Of a DNA stretch of 64,000 nt, positions 1 through 8,882 are shown piece after piece. The translations under genes were made by a program, and so were the position numbers. Positions within the stretch are counted from its first letter, which is position 1. Every line of letters begins with the position of its first letter. Source of the DNA: DASXUX01 sp036504595 (GTDB lineage Bacteria > Planctomycetota > SZUA-567 > H5-PLA8); NCBI GenBank assembly GCA_036504595.1, contig DASXUX010000050.1:1-64000 (forward strand), read 5' to 3'. The notes below the pieces were generated by a model. The model saw only the letters and a program-made list of their open reading frames with translations, did no database searches and was not told the origin of the DNA.

Positions 1-557
1 GTCCAGTGCGTCCATCGCGCCCATCGCGTCGACCACGCCGGGCCGGTCGTAGCCGCGGAGCGGCGGTACACGGGTAGCCCGCGGCGTAAGCCGCGGGGAG
101 AGGGCGTAAACGATCCCGTTAGCCCCGGACGGGGCGGCACAGGCTGGTGCCGCTCACTGTGTCGCCCCATCCGGGGCTCTCTATTCACACGCCGTCTATT
201 CCCACGGCTTACGCCGTGGGCTACCCGTGTATCGCCCCTGCCGGGGCTGAACGCTTACGAGTTTTGAATGTTTAACTGTCGTAACCGTTCAGTCCATCGC
301 GTCCAGTGCGTCCATCACGCCCATCGCGTCGACCACGCCGAGCCGTTCGTAGCCGCGGAGCGGCGGTACACGGGTAGCCCGCGGCGTAAGCCGCGGGGAG
401 AGGGCGCAAACGATCCCGTTAGCCCCGGACGGGGCGGCACAGGCTGGTGCTGCTCGCTGTGTCGCCCCATCCGGGGCTCTCTATTCCCACGCCGTCTATT
501 CCCACGGCTTACGCCGTGGGCTACCCGTGTATCGCCCCTGCCGGGGCTGAACGCTTA
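1..557. repeat. Tandem 300-bp units made of tetraloop hairpins
   Basis: Bases 1-257 recur at 301-557 with few substitutions, so the period is exactly 300 bp. Each unit holds five short hairpins with 4-nt loops. In copy 1 these are CCCGCGGC-GTAA-GCCGCGGG (78-97), GCCCC-GGAC-GGGGC (122-135), GCCCC-ATCC-GGGGC (164-177), CCCACGGC-TTAC-GCCGTGGG (201-220) and GCCCC-TGCC-GGGGC (234-247). The 30-bp blocks at 68-97 and 201-230 are also reverse complements with two mismatches, so a long stem could enclose hairpins 2 and 3. I see no credible gene here; short open frames merely translate the repeat. The array may continue to the left of the window. Confidence 0.9.
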
Positions 558-590
558 ACGAGATATGAACTATCTACCATTAGCTCGTTG

Positions 591-740
591 TGGTGACTTA
601 TCAATGGTCGCCGATCGCATAAACACTTACGCTAACAGGAATAGAAAAATGATCACTGGTGACTTACGTGGTGATTAACATTTCGTCATCTTATAAACCA
701 TTCTCGATACAGTATTAGCAAGATCAGGAGTGGTGACTTA
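591..740. repeat. Three copies of decamer TGGTGACTTA in an AT-richer patch
   Basis: The decamer TGGTGACTTA occurs exactly at 591-600, 657-666 and 731-740. A variant, GTGGTGATTA, lies at 668-677. Spacings are 66 and 74 bp. The 560-760 stretch is clearly AT-richer than its surroundings and contains no gene. It sits just downstream of the small HTH-like gene on the minus strand. The copies could be protein-binding sites, an element end, or an origin-like or recombination site; nothing here decides among these. Confidence 0.6.
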
Positions 741-762
741 TAAAGCATGTATCGCACAGATG

Positions 763-1134
763 TTACAGCTTCACTGCTGCTGACCCGGTCAGGCGCGCCA
801 AGCGCTTCGGCCCGCGCCGCACCACTTTTCGCACGGGTTCAAAGTACGTCCGACGCGCCCGCCGAAAAACCTCATTTCGCGTCAGCAGCGCATGCGAAAC
901 CCCCACCCGCCGCGCAATCTCCCGGTTCGTCATATACACCCCGCCATCGCGCAACAGGTTCAACGCCAGCGCCAGCCAATCCGGTGGCTCGCCCTTGCGA
1001 GCCCGCTTGTGCCGCTCGCGCCGCGCTTCGCCCGCCGGCGCCTCGCGCACCCCCGCCAGCACCAGCACCGCCGCTCGCACCCGCTTCGGCAATTTCTCCC
1101 ACACCTCGTTCAGCCGAGCCAACTCCGTGTCCAT
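763..1134 (-). CDS. Small putative helix-turn-helix protein
   Basis: A 123-residue basic protein of unknown function. The middle contains TNREIARRVGVSHALLTRN, which reads as a helix-turn-helix (resolvase/sigma-like, with a V-S turn), followed by an Arg/Lys-rich C-terminus. I chose the start at 1134 (MDTELARLNEVWEKL), where conserved-looking helical sequence begins; the frame stays open to 1239, but that extension is low-complexity. A weak GGGA lies upstream. It could be a phage- or plasmid-type regulator. The three decamer repeats lie immediately downstream. Family assignment is an inference from the motif alone. Confidence 0.5.
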   Translation of the reverse strand: MDTELARLNEVWEKLPKRVRAAVLVLAGVREAPAGEARRERHKRARKGEPPDWLALALNLLRDGGVYMTNREIARRVGVSHALLTRNEVFRRARRTYFEPVRKVVRRGPKRLARLTGSAAVKL

Positions 1135-1239
1135 GCGCGCATCCCGAACTGGTAGAGCTTTCGGACTTGAGATTCGGGGCTGGGCAACTGTACTCGCGCT
1201 ATTCGACCGATCATTGCCCGTCCCTGTATCTCTAGGCAA

Positions 1240-2217
1240 CTAATGCCAATGGTAGACCCTGACGTAAAGAGCGACAATGAAGATCAATCCAGCGAGACAC
1301 ATCTTCGGTCGTGTGCTTGGAAAGACTTTCGCGGTGTTTATGGCTTTTAGCAATCCGCGAATGCCCAAGTACAGCATCAAGCAGATGATCGAAGCGGTCA
1401 GAACCAACCCAACCGGCGAGCAATTTCCATTCAGAAGCCCACGAACGAGGTAGAAGCCAGAGAATCCGACGACAACAGCGGGCGCCACTGCCATCGCAAC
1501 GATGACAAGCAGGCTCAGGAAATCCGGCGGCGCGCGCTCCTTGTCATCGGTGGCAGCCGGGGGCTGCATGGGTACACGTGCTCGTTGGAAATGCTGTTTA
1601 GGTTCGCTCAGCCCAATTCCTTCTCCAACGTGAGCTCGATATGCGATGATTGGGTATGCCATCGAAAGGAAATGTACCATGATCTCATTTGGGTAAGCAT
1701 AGATGCGCACGCCCTCGTTTGGCATGTGGAGTTCTGCACGAATGACGGCCCGCTTGTATGGACGACCATCCCAGTTCTCAACCGTGCCGCCGCGGTGCTG
1801 GATCAGCAGTTCTCCGGCTGCCCCTTCTTTGATTGGGATGAGCATGAATTGGTCGTTGATTGGAAGACTTTTGATGTTCGTCGAAACGGAAGACCATGGA
1901 ATGAAGAGTCGGTCGTGGCCGCACCCAATCGCACAGCCGTCAACAGACACGGATGCCGCGATGCCGCCGACAAGATGACCTTTGAGGTAGAAACGCCCCG
2001 CAATAACTCCGCACAGCGCGGCTACACCAATGCCGACGTATCGAATTGAATTGTTATTGATCCCAAAATGTCCGATGGCAAAGACAATCATTCCAACGAT
2101 GGTGAGCAGTCCGAAACGATACCATGGGTTAATCCACGGGATCACGATCTCGCCGTGTTCCTGCACAAGCTCCCATTTAGTTTTGCCTTCGAGAATCCAC
2201 TCATTTGCTGCATCCAT
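1240..2217 (-). CDS. Hypothetical integral membrane protein
   Basis: A 325-residue protein I do not recognise. After a short soluble N-terminus (MDAANEWILEGKTKWEL) there are two hydrophobic segments at about residues 36-55 and 60-78. A soluble central region of about 130 residues follows, containing a beta-rich stretch. Two or three more hydrophobic segments lie at about 228-258, 265-285 and 305-322. The start at 2217 is preceded by AAGGGA about 6 nt upstream. The stop is separated from the next downstream gene by about 100 bp. Codon use is less GC-biased than in neighbouring secreted proteins. A PH-like (YcxB/YdbS) central domain is conceivable but not demonstrable. Confidence 0.6.
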   Translation of the reverse strand: MDAANEWILEGKTKWELVQEHGEIVIPWINPWYRFGLLTIVGMIVFAIGHFGINNNSIRYVGIGVAALCGVIAGRFYLKGHLVGGIAASVSVDGCAIGCGHDRLFIPWSSVSTNIKSLPINDQFMLIPIKEGAAGELLIQHRGGTVENWDGRPYKRAVIRAELHMPNEGVRIYAYPNEIMVHFLSMAYPIIAYRAHVGEGIGLSEPKQHFQRARVPMQPPAATDDKERAPPDFLSLLVIVAMAVAPAVVVGFSGFYLVRGLLNGNCSPVGLVLTASIICLMLYLGIRGLLKAINTAKVFPSTRPKMCLAGLIFIVALYVRVYHWH

Positions 2218-2273
2218 GGCGGATCCCTTGTGGCACGCTCACATTGCCGCTCCGCAGATGCAGGGGGCCCGGC

Positions 2274-2353
2274 GGAGATACAGGGACGCGCACGAAACTA
2301 TTTCTGCGGCGCCGTGCGGTTGTGAAAAGTTTCGTGCACGTCCCCGTATCTCC
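2274..2353. repeat. REP-like long hairpin
   Basis: The 25-bp arms at 2274-2298 and 2329-2353 are reverse complements at 23 of 25 positions. They enclose about 30 nt. The arm carries the string GACGCGCACGAAAC. The layout (intergenic, imperfect long stem) resembles REP/RAYT-type palindromes. No transposase is nearby. Confidence 0.8.
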
Positions 2354-2381
2354 ACGCTCACCTGCGTGGATCTTTGTCGCC

Positions 2382-2451
2382 AATCCGCAATCCGCAATCC
2401 GAATTCCGCGATCCGCAATCGAAACCCTGAACCCCGACCCCTGAACCCTGC
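2382..2451. repeat. Heptanucleotide array, ten units in register
   Basis: Ten consecutive 7-bp units: AATCCGC, AATCCGC, AATCCGA, ATTCCGC, GATCCGC, AATCGAA, then ACCCTGA, ACCCCGA, CCCCTGA, ACCCTGC. The unit family changes in mid-array without losing the 7-bp register. The array ends 2 bp from the stop codon of the HEAT-repeat gene. Confidence 0.9.
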
Positions 2452-2453
2452 CG

Positions 2454-4979
2454 TCACTTCGGCCGCACCGATACCCCCGCCGCCTCGCCCTTCCCGCTGG
2501 CCGAACGCAACCGCAGCACGGCTTGCCATTCGCCGCCGCCTTGTGTGATCTTCACCAGCAGCGTGTGCGCGCCTTTTTCGAGCTTCAGCTTGATCTTGTC
2601 GCTACCTTCCGTCATCGCACGCGTCGCGTTGGAGCCGCCCACAACTTTGTCATCGAGCCACACCTTTGCGCCGTCGTCGCTGCCCAGTTCCAGCAGAATT
2701 TCCTGCGGAATCTCCGACTCGATCTCCGCTCGCATGTACGCCACGCAGTTGTTTCCGCCAAAAATCTTGTCGAGCGGGATGACGCGCGGGCCCTTCGTCT
2801 CCGGCGGCACCACGTACGGCCGCCACGCCCCCCCGCCCTTCACTTCCGGTGGGAAAACCGTATCGAACAGCTTGGTATGGTCTTCGCCTTCCTTCGCGTA
2901 TGGACCTGAGAGCATCCACGCGACCATGTAACCGTCGGCCATTCCGGCGTTCTTCGTGGCCTTGATCGCCTCATCGATGGCCTTCGAAAGTTCCGCGCTC
3001 AAGCCCGGCGTGGCCTTGAGTTCTTCCAGAACTTTCGCGCCCTTGTCGCCGAAGACCGGCCCGGCCTGCTTGGCCACGCGAGCCATCGCGCGAATCGCGT
3101 CGTCGCCCAGTTCCTTGTCGGCGGCGCACTTTTGCAGAAGCTCCAGCGCTTCCATCGCCGGCACTTCGCCCAGACCCGCGATCACCTGTTTCTTCTCGTC
3201 CGCCCGCTTGGCCGCTTCCAGCACTCCTTTATAGATGCTTACGCGATCCGGCAGCGGCTTGTCTTTCAGGCCGGCCAACCGAATGCATCCGCGCAGCGCC
3301 AGCACGGCGTGCGTCTGATTCTGTGTCGTCTTGGCTAGCTCCAACAGATGCGGCGCCGCGTTCAGTTCCGGCCACTCGGTCAGAGCGCGAATCGCCGCCT
3401 CGCTGACCTCGGCCTCCTTGGCTTGGGTCGCCAGGCGAATCGCCCCCAGCGCCGCCTCGCTGCGCACTCTCGGCAGCAGACGCAGAATCGCCATCTTCCC
3501 CGCCGTGGACTTGGCCTGCTCCAGCGCCGGAACCAGCGCCTTCGAACACGGCTCCTTGTCCGTCACGCGCGTGCAAATCGCCGCCGCGGCGGATTCCGCA
3601 GCCTTGCGCAAATTCTCATCTGAAGTCGAAGCAATCACGCCCGCCAGCGGCGCCACTTCCGCCGCAGTGCCCAGAGTCTCAATCGCCTTCGTCGCTTCGA
3701 GCGCCGTCGCCGCGTCCGTTCCGTTCATCAGCTTCACCAGCATTGGTAGAGCACTTTCCGCTCGCCGAGCCGCAAACGCTCCAAGAATAACCGCGCGGCT
3801 GGCCTGATCCGCACCTTCGAACATCTTGGTTAGCGCTTCATTGACGCCTGCCCCGCGCATGCGCTCAATGACCTTCTTTGCGATCTTGCCTTCGTCGTCG
3901 CTGGCCGCGGCCATCTTCACCAGCATGCCGGCGTCTTCGCCCGTGCCGTGAACGGCCAGGCAATCCAGCGCCGCCGCTCGGATCTGAGCGTCCTTGCTGT
4001 CCTGCAAAACTTTCAGCACGCCCTTGCGAGCTGCCACTTCGGGCATTTCGCTGAGCACCCCCAGCAGCGCCAACTGCGCCGCCGGCTTCAACTCCGGCAG
4101 TTTCTCCGCGAGCGCATCGCGCAGCGCTTTGTCGGTGGAAGCACAGTACGCCGCGAGCGTGGCCGTGCGCATGCCTTCATCTTCGCCCTGCAACTGTTCA
4201 GCGATGAACTTCGCCGCCTTCTCGCGATCCATCGCGCCGAGCACACCTTTCAACGCCGCGATGCGCTGAGCCTTCGGGTTCTTGGCGTCCATTAGAGCTT
4301 GGTAAATCGTCGCGGCCTTGTCGCCCTTGCCAGCCTTCGCCAGTTCATTCGCGCAGGTGATCTGCGCCCGCAAAACGGCTCGCTGCAGCACCGGCGGAAC
4401 TTTGCCTGATAGATCATTGAGAACCTGCGCAGCCTCTTCGGTGCCCACTTCGCCCAGAGCGAAGATCGACGCGCTGGCAACCGTCGCGTCCGCATCTTCC
4501 GCCAGTTTCTTCAGCGCCGAAACCGCCGCCGCGTCGCGCCGCGCACCCACGGAAGAAACGATGCCGATCAGCAAGTTCCCCTTGGTCTGTCCCAAAGCGT
4601 CTCGCAGCGCCGCGCCGGCTTCCGGGAACGGCAGCGGCTCGAGCGCAATGCGCGCCGCGTGGCAAGTGTTCTGGTCTTTCAGACATTCGGCAAGCGCCGG
4701 CACAGCCTTCGGCGACGCGACGATGCCCAAAAGCCGCAGCAAGTAACGCTTGGCGTCCGGCGTCGCATCGGCCGACTTGATCGCCGCGATCAGCTTCTCT
4801 TCAATCGGCTTGTAAGCATCGGACTTCGCGTTGCGAATCTCCTCCTCTATTGTCGCGATGTCCTTGCGGCTCTGCCCAAAAGTATATTTCGCCGCCGCCG
4901 CATAGACCTCCGGCCCCACATCCGCCGCCATCGCCGAGAAGCACAGCACCGCCGCCAACCCGATGAGACTTCGTTTCAT
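2454..4979 (-). CDS. Secreted HEAT-repeat protein with C-terminal sandwich domain
   Basis: An 841-residue exported protein. The start at 4979 (MKRSLIGL...) has GGAG 6 nt upstream and gives a signal peptide ending near AMAADV. From about residue 55 to 680 it is a chain of HEAT-like helical pairs (patterns such as AVPALAECLKD and ALPMLVKLMNG), a solenoid used for protein-protein contact. The last about 150 residues (from about SGPYAKEGEDHTKLFD) form a beta-rich module of the PA14/cellulose-binding type common in planctomycetal secreted proteins, with GSDDGAKVWLDDKVV. It probably acts in the periplasm or outside the cell. The Gfo/Idh/MocA gene is upstream on the same strand, with an 84-bp heptamer array between them. 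The ligand is unknown. Confidence 0.8.
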   Translation of the reverse strand: MKRSLIGLAAVLCFSAMAADVGPEVYAAAAKYTFGQSRKDIATIEEEIRNAKSDAYKPIEEKLIAAIKSADATPDAKRYLLRLLGIVASPKAVPALAECLKDQNTCHAARIALEPLPFPEAGAALRDALGQTKGNLLIGIVSSVGARRDAAAVSALKKLAEDADATVASASIFALGEVGTEEAAQVLNDLSGKVPPVLQRAVLRAQITCANELAKAGKGDKAATIYQALMDAKNPKAQRIAALKGVLGAMDREKAAKFIAEQLQGEDEGMRTATLAAYCASTDKALRDALAEKLPELKPAAQLALLGVLSEMPEVAARKGVLKVLQDSKDAQIRAAALDCLAVHGTGEDAGMLVKMAAASDDEGKIAKKVIERMRGAGVNEALTKMFEGADQASRAVILGAFAARRAESALPMLVKLMNGTDAATALEATKAIETLGTAAEVAPLAGVIASTSDENLRKAAESAAAAICTRVTDKEPCSKALVPALEQAKSTAGKMAILRLLPRVRSEAALGAIRLATQAKEAEVSEAAIRALTEWPELNAAPHLLELAKTTQNQTHAVLALRGCIRLAGLKDKPLPDRVSIYKGVLEAAKRADEKKQVIAGLGEVPAMEALELLQKCAADKELGDDAIRAMARVAKQAGPVFGDKGAKVLEELKATPGLSAELSKAIDEAIKATKNAGMADGYMVAWMLSGPYAKEGEDHTKLFDTVFPPEVKGGGAWRPYVVPPETKGPRVIPLDKIFGGNNCVAYMRAEIESEIPQEILLELGSDDGAKVWLDDKVVGGSNATRAMTEGSDKIKLKLEKGAHTLLVKITQGGGEWQAVLRLRSASGKGEAAGVSVRPK

Positions 4980-4991
4980 GTTAATCTCCAG

Positions 4992-5075
4992 CACTCACCA
5001 CTCACCACTCACCACTCACCACTCACCACTCACCAAGTACCAAGTACCAAGTACCATTCACCAAGTACCAATTAC
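4992..5075. repeat. Heptanucleotide array, twelve units in register
   Basis: Six CACTCAC units are followed in the same register by CAAGTAC x3, CATTCAC, CAAGTAC and CAATTAC. The last unit supplies the stop codon (TAA, complement of 5072-5074) of the oxidoreductase gene. The other end lies 13 bp before the start of the HEAT-repeat gene, next to its ribosome-binding site. Confidence 0.95.
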
Positions 5076-6373
5076 AAATGCCACGGTTCCCTTGGCGTCC
5101 TTCCCAACATCGCGTTCGCCACCGGATCGCCGACGCACTCCTCCGTGTCCGGGTTCCACTTGATCTTGCGCCCCACTTGCAGCGAGACGAGACCGACGTG
5201 CCCGATGCTCGCCGACCTGTGCGCGACCTCCGCCGGCGTCAGCGTCGTGCGGCGCGACTTCACGCAATCCAAGAAGTTGCGTTGATGTCCTGGCGAATGC
5301 AGCAGGTTGATTTCGTCCGGCCGAATCGCTTCCTTCGCCAAACTCTTCGGTTCGGTTTCGAAGCGGCCGCGGTCCACGAACACCCAGCCGTTCTCGCCAA
5401 TCCAGCGCGTGCCCATGCCCTTCGGCTGCTGGCTGGCGTCGGCCACGATGATCTTGATCCCATTGGCGAACGTGCCGACAAATTTGTACTTCGTCGCCGC
5501 GTTATAGAGCCCCTCCTTGGGAAACTCGGCGTTGATCGGCTCGAATTCTACCGGCCCCGTGTACTCCGTCCCAAGCCCCCACTGAGCGATGTCCGCGTGA
5601 TGGCCGATCCAATCCATGAGCTGCCCGCCGCCGTAATCAAGCTGCCAGCGCCAATTCCAGTGCGTGCGGTTTTCGGAATACGGCGCCCACGGCGCCGGCC
5701 CGATCCACATCTCGTAATCCAAATTCGCCGGCGGCGGCCCGAATTTCTCGCTTCCTCCGCCACCGCCCGTCGGGAGGCCAACTTCGCAGGTGTGGACTTT
5801 CCCGATGCGGCCATTCAGCACCAGTTCGCAGGCGAACCGGAAATCCGCGCCGGAACGCTGCCAGCTTCCGGTCTGCCACACGCGACCATACTGCTTCATC
5901 GCGTTCGCCGCCGCGCGTCCTTCGCGCAACGTGTGCGTAAACGGCTTTTCACCGTAAACATCTTTGCCCGACTTCGCCGCCATGATCGCCGGAATCGCGT
6001 GCCAGTGATCAGGCGTCCCCAGCGAGATCGTGTCGATGTCATCGCGCGCAATCAGTTCGCGAAAATCCACGTACGCCGCGCAATCCGTATTCTTGTACTG
6101 GTCGTTGACGCGTTTCTTAGCGCCTTCAAGATGTCCCTTGTCCACATCGGAGACGGCCAGGACCTGGCAGTCCTGCTGCCCCAGAAAAGCGCCCATATTG
6201 CCGCTTCCCTGCCCGCCGACTCCGAGACAGCCCATCGTGATGCGATTGCTGGGCGCAGGCTTCCCGTCCGCGCCCAGCGCTGACGCCGGGATGATCGTCG
6301 GAAATCCCAGCACTGCTCCCGCGATTGCCGAGCGCCCCAGAAACCCACGTCTTGTCAAGCCATGCTTAGACAT
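5072..6373 (-). CDS. Tat-exported Gfo/Idh/MocA-family oxidoreductase
   Basis: A 433-residue NAD(P)-dependent sugar or polyol dehydrogenase-like protein. The start at 6373 has GGAGGTG 6 nt upstream. A twin-arginine signal (TRRGFLG, residues 7-13) with a hydrophobic stretch and an A-x-A-like cleavage region implies export in folded form. The Rossmann nucleotide-binding loop GVGGQGSGN is at residues 51-59. The family's EKP motif, GEKPF, is at 141-145, and the C-terminal Gfo/Idh beta-sheet domain follows (HWNWRWQLDYGGGQLMDW). Tat-signal members of this family are abundant in planctomycetes; most have no proven substrate. A second, divergent member lies at 53549-54943. The stop codon is made by a heptamer array. 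Confidence 0.9.
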   Translation of the reverse strand: MSKHGLTRRGFLGRSAIAGAVLGFPTIIPASALGADGKPAPSNRITMGCLGVGGQGSGNMGAFLGQQDCQVLAVSDVDKGHLEGAKKRVNDQYKNTDCAAYVDFRELIARDDIDTISLGTPDHWHAIPAIMAAKSGKDVYGEKPFTHTLREGRAAANAMKQYGRVWQTGSWQRSGADFRFACELVLNGRIGKVHTCEVGLPTGGGGGSEKFGPPPANLDYEMWIGPAPWAPYSENRTHWNWRWQLDYGGGQLMDWIGHHADIAQWGLGTEYTGPVEFEPINAEFPKEGLYNAATKYKFVGTFANGIKIIVADASQQPKGMGTRWIGENGWVFVDRGRFETEPKSLAKEAIRPDEINLLHSPGHQRNFLDCVKSRRTTLTPAEVAHRSASIGHVGLVSLQVGRKIKWNPDTEECVGDPVANAMLGRTPREPWHL

Positions 6374-6602
6374 GTAAACACCTCCAGGTTTTCGTTTTAT
6401 TGGATACACCACACGCATGACCATTCTGCGGAAATCGAGAATAATTGGCGCATTTGGTAGAATGTCCGGTGTATAGAACAAATGCGGCAAGTCCCAGTCA
6501 CGAGGATGCACTGTTTCCACCTATAAAAATCCACTTCGGCGGTCGTGAGCCATGCAAGGCACGAGATGATTCTGGGGCCAATAAAGAACGGGAGAAAGTG
6601 AA

Positions 6603-8882
6603 ATGAAGATAGTGTCTCTGCTCGTCGCTCTTGGCCTGATGTGCGTTTGTCCCTGGTCTCGCTGCGCGCAGGCGCTCAAGACTCCGGCGGCTCCGCCAGC
6701 CGACGGCGTGCTGCAATACGTCAATCCACTGCAAGGCGCTGACTCAGGCTTCGGTACTTCGGTCAATACTCAGAGTTACGGCAACTGTCTGCCTTTGATC
6801 GGTGCGCCCTGGGCAATGTTGGACTGGAGCATACAAACGCAAGGCGGAGCCAGTCGGGGATCGTGTGGACAGGTTTTCTTCCAGTACAACCAGAAGCGCA
6901 TACTGGGCCTTCGCGTGACACGGATGCCCAGTCCCTTCACAGCCGATTACGGCACGTGTTTGATCACACCTCAAAGCGGACCGTTGGTGGCTGATACTGC
7001 CGAACTTGGTTCCAGTTACGATCTGAATGCCTGTTGTTTGAGACCCGATTACATGCGGGTTGACATGAAAGACTCTGGAATCGTGGCCGAATTGACGGCT
7101 TCGGAACGCTGCGGCGTGATGCGCTTTAACTTTACCAATGCCAAGGAAGGCCGCCTCTTCGTCGATCCAGGCGGCGTCTTCAAATTGGATACGGACGGCC
7201 GAAAAGTCAAAGGTTGGACCAAGCTGGTTAACGGAAAGGCTGACAAAAACTTCACCACCTACTTCGTCGGCGTTCTGGATCGCGACATCACTCGCACTGG
7301 CGCTCATACCGGCGGGAAGACTCCTGCCAAACTCGGCAGCTATTTGGAATTCGATATTACAGCCCGTCCCGTCGTGGAGTTTTCCTTTGCGCAGTCGTAC
7401 ATCAGCCTGGAGCAGGCGGAACTGAATCTGAAGACGGAAACGCAAGGCGGCTTTGACGCAGTACAGGCCAGAACTGCGGCTCTCTGGACAAAATATCTGA
7501 ATCGTATTGCGATTGAAGGCACCGATGAGCAGAAGAAAACCTTCTATACCTGTCTCTATCGCACGGCGAAGTTCCCCCATCGGCTGCATGAGGTCACTGC
7601 GGAAGGCAAGACGGTGCACTTCAGCCCCTTCGACGGCAAGTTGCATGACGGCGTCGGGTATACCGACTCAGGGCTGTGGGATACCTACCGGACCCAGTTC
7701 CCCTTCCTGTCCATCGTCTGTCCGGAGCAGCTTGGCGAAATCGTCCAGGGCTGGGTGAATGCCTTTCAGGAAGCGGGCCGGCTTCCTCAGTGGCCCAATC
7801 CGGGTGGAATCAGCGGCATGGTTGGAACGCACGCCGATGCCATGATCGCCGACGCGATCGTCAAAGGCGTCAAGGGCTTCGATATCAACAAGGCCTATGA
7901 GGCCATCCGCGCGGATGCCTTTGGCCCCAAAGTAAGACCGGGCCAGGAGAAATACTTTAGCCTGGGCTACGTCCCGTTCAAAGGTGCGGAGTATTGGGTC
8001 TCCACCACACTCGATTACGCTTACGATGACTGGTGCGTGGCGCAGGTCGCGAAACTCCTCGGCAAAGATGACGATTACAAACAGTTGATGGTGCGGGCGC
8101 AGAACTACCGCAAGCTGTGGGATCCGGCAGTCGGCTTCATGCGCGGCAAGAAAGATGACGGTAGCTGGGTCGAACCGTTTGACGAATTTGCCTGGGGCGC
8201 CGCGTATACGGAAGGGGGCCCGTGGCAGGCGAGTTGGGCGGTTCAGCACGATGTTTCCGGCCTGGCGAGCCTGCTCGGTGGCAAAGAGGCGCTCGCGGCG
8301 AAGCTGGACAAATTGGTTCATCAGGCGCCCACGTTTCATGCAGGCGGGTATGGCCGGCCCATTCATGAAATGACCGAAATGGCGACCTTTAATATGGGGC
8401 AACTGGCGCTGTGCAACCAGCCGGCGTTCCATTTCCCGTATATGTACGCAAGCGCTGGGCAGCCGTGGAAATGCGAAGCGCTGACCAGGAAAGTCTGCGA
8501 TGAGAAAATCAATTCCGGACCCCGGGGATATCCGGGCGATGAAGACAACGGTTCAATGTCGAGCTGGCATGTGCTGAGTGCGCTCGGATTCTATCCGCTG
8601 ACGCCGGGCCATCCATCCTATGTGCTGACAAGCCCCGCCTTCACGAAGGCAACCATCCTCTTGCCGGGTGGAAAAACGTTTGTGATTTCGGCGCCAGGCA
8701 ACACCCCAAAGAACGTCTACGTCCAGAAGCGGCTCATCAACGGCAAAGAGGACACGAAGACCTGGATCAGTCATCAGACGATCACCACCGGGGGCACCCT
8801 GTCGGTGGAGCTTGGCGATAAGCCCCATGAGCGAACGATCAAGAATGATGAACTGCCGTACTCGGCGTCGGCGGAAAAATAG
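6603..8882 (+). CDS. GH92 family exo-alpha-mannosidase, secreted
   Basis: A 759-residue glycoside hydrolase of family 92, calcium-dependent inverting alpha-mannosidases acting on mannans or N-glycan-like chains. An N-terminal signal peptide (MKIVSLLVALGLMCVCPWSRC) may be a lipoprotein signal, since a Cys follows. An N-terminal beta-sandwich starts with YVNPLQGADSG. The catalytic (alpha/alpha)6 domain has the family signatures DSGLWDTYRTQFP, GTHADAMIADAIVKG, AAYTEGGPWQ and, near residue 645, GDEDNGSMSSWHVLS, which carries the catalytic acid residues. Length is normal for the family. The gene stands alone, divergent from the oxidoreductase at 5072-6373. GAGAAAGTG just upstream is a plausible ribosome-binding site. 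A copy of the GTAGCGC palindromic repeat begins directly at the stop codon. Confidence 0.93.
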   Translation: MKIVSLLVALGLMCVCPWSRCAQALKTPAAPPADGVLQYVNPLQGADSGFGTSVNTQSYGNCLPLIGAPWAMLDWSIQTQGGASRGSCGQVFFQYNQKRILGLRVTRMPSPFTADYGTCLITPQSGPLVADTAELGSSYDLNACCLRPDYMRVDMKDSGIVAELTASERCGVMRFNFTNAKEGRLFVDPGGVFKLDTDGRKVKGWTKLVNGKADKNFTTYFVGVLDRDITRTGAHTGGKTPAKLGSYLEFDITARPVVEFSFAQSYISLEQAELNLKTETQGGFDAVQARTAALWTKYLNRIAIEGTDEQKKTFYTCLYRTAKFPHRLHEVTAEGKTVHFSPFDGKLHDGVGYTDSGLWDTYRTQFPFLSIVCPEQLGEIVQGWVNAFQEAGRLPQWPNPGGISGMVGTHADAMIADAIVKGVKGFDINKAYEAIRADAFGPKVRPGQEKYFSLGYVPFKGAEYWVSTTLDYAYDDWCVAQVAKLLGKDDDYKQLMVRAQNYRKLWDPAVGFMRGKKDDGSWVEPFDEFAWGAAYTEGGPWQASWAVQHDVSGLASLLGGKEALAAKLDKLVHQAPTFHAGGYGRPIHEMTEMATFNMGQLALCNQPAFHFPYMYASAGQPWKCEALTRKVCDEKINSGPRGYPGDEDNGSMSSWHVLSALGFYPLTPGHPSYVLTSPAFTKATILLPGGKTFVISAPGNTPKNVYVQKRLINGKEDTKTWISHQTITTGGTLSVELGDKPHERTIKNDELPYSASAEK

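Noticed and set aside
268..558. Open frame inside the 300-bp tandem units
   Set aside because: It translates only hairpin repeats, has no ribosome-binding site and no homology-like pattern.
4992..5075. CRISPR-like array
   Set aside because: Units are 7 bp without spacers and no cas gene is present. This is a short tandem repeat, not a CRISPR.
5078..6283. 401-codon plus-strand frame opposite the first Gfo/Idh/MocA gene
   Set aside because: It is a shadow of a well-supported Tat-exported oxidoreductase and has no credible start or domain.
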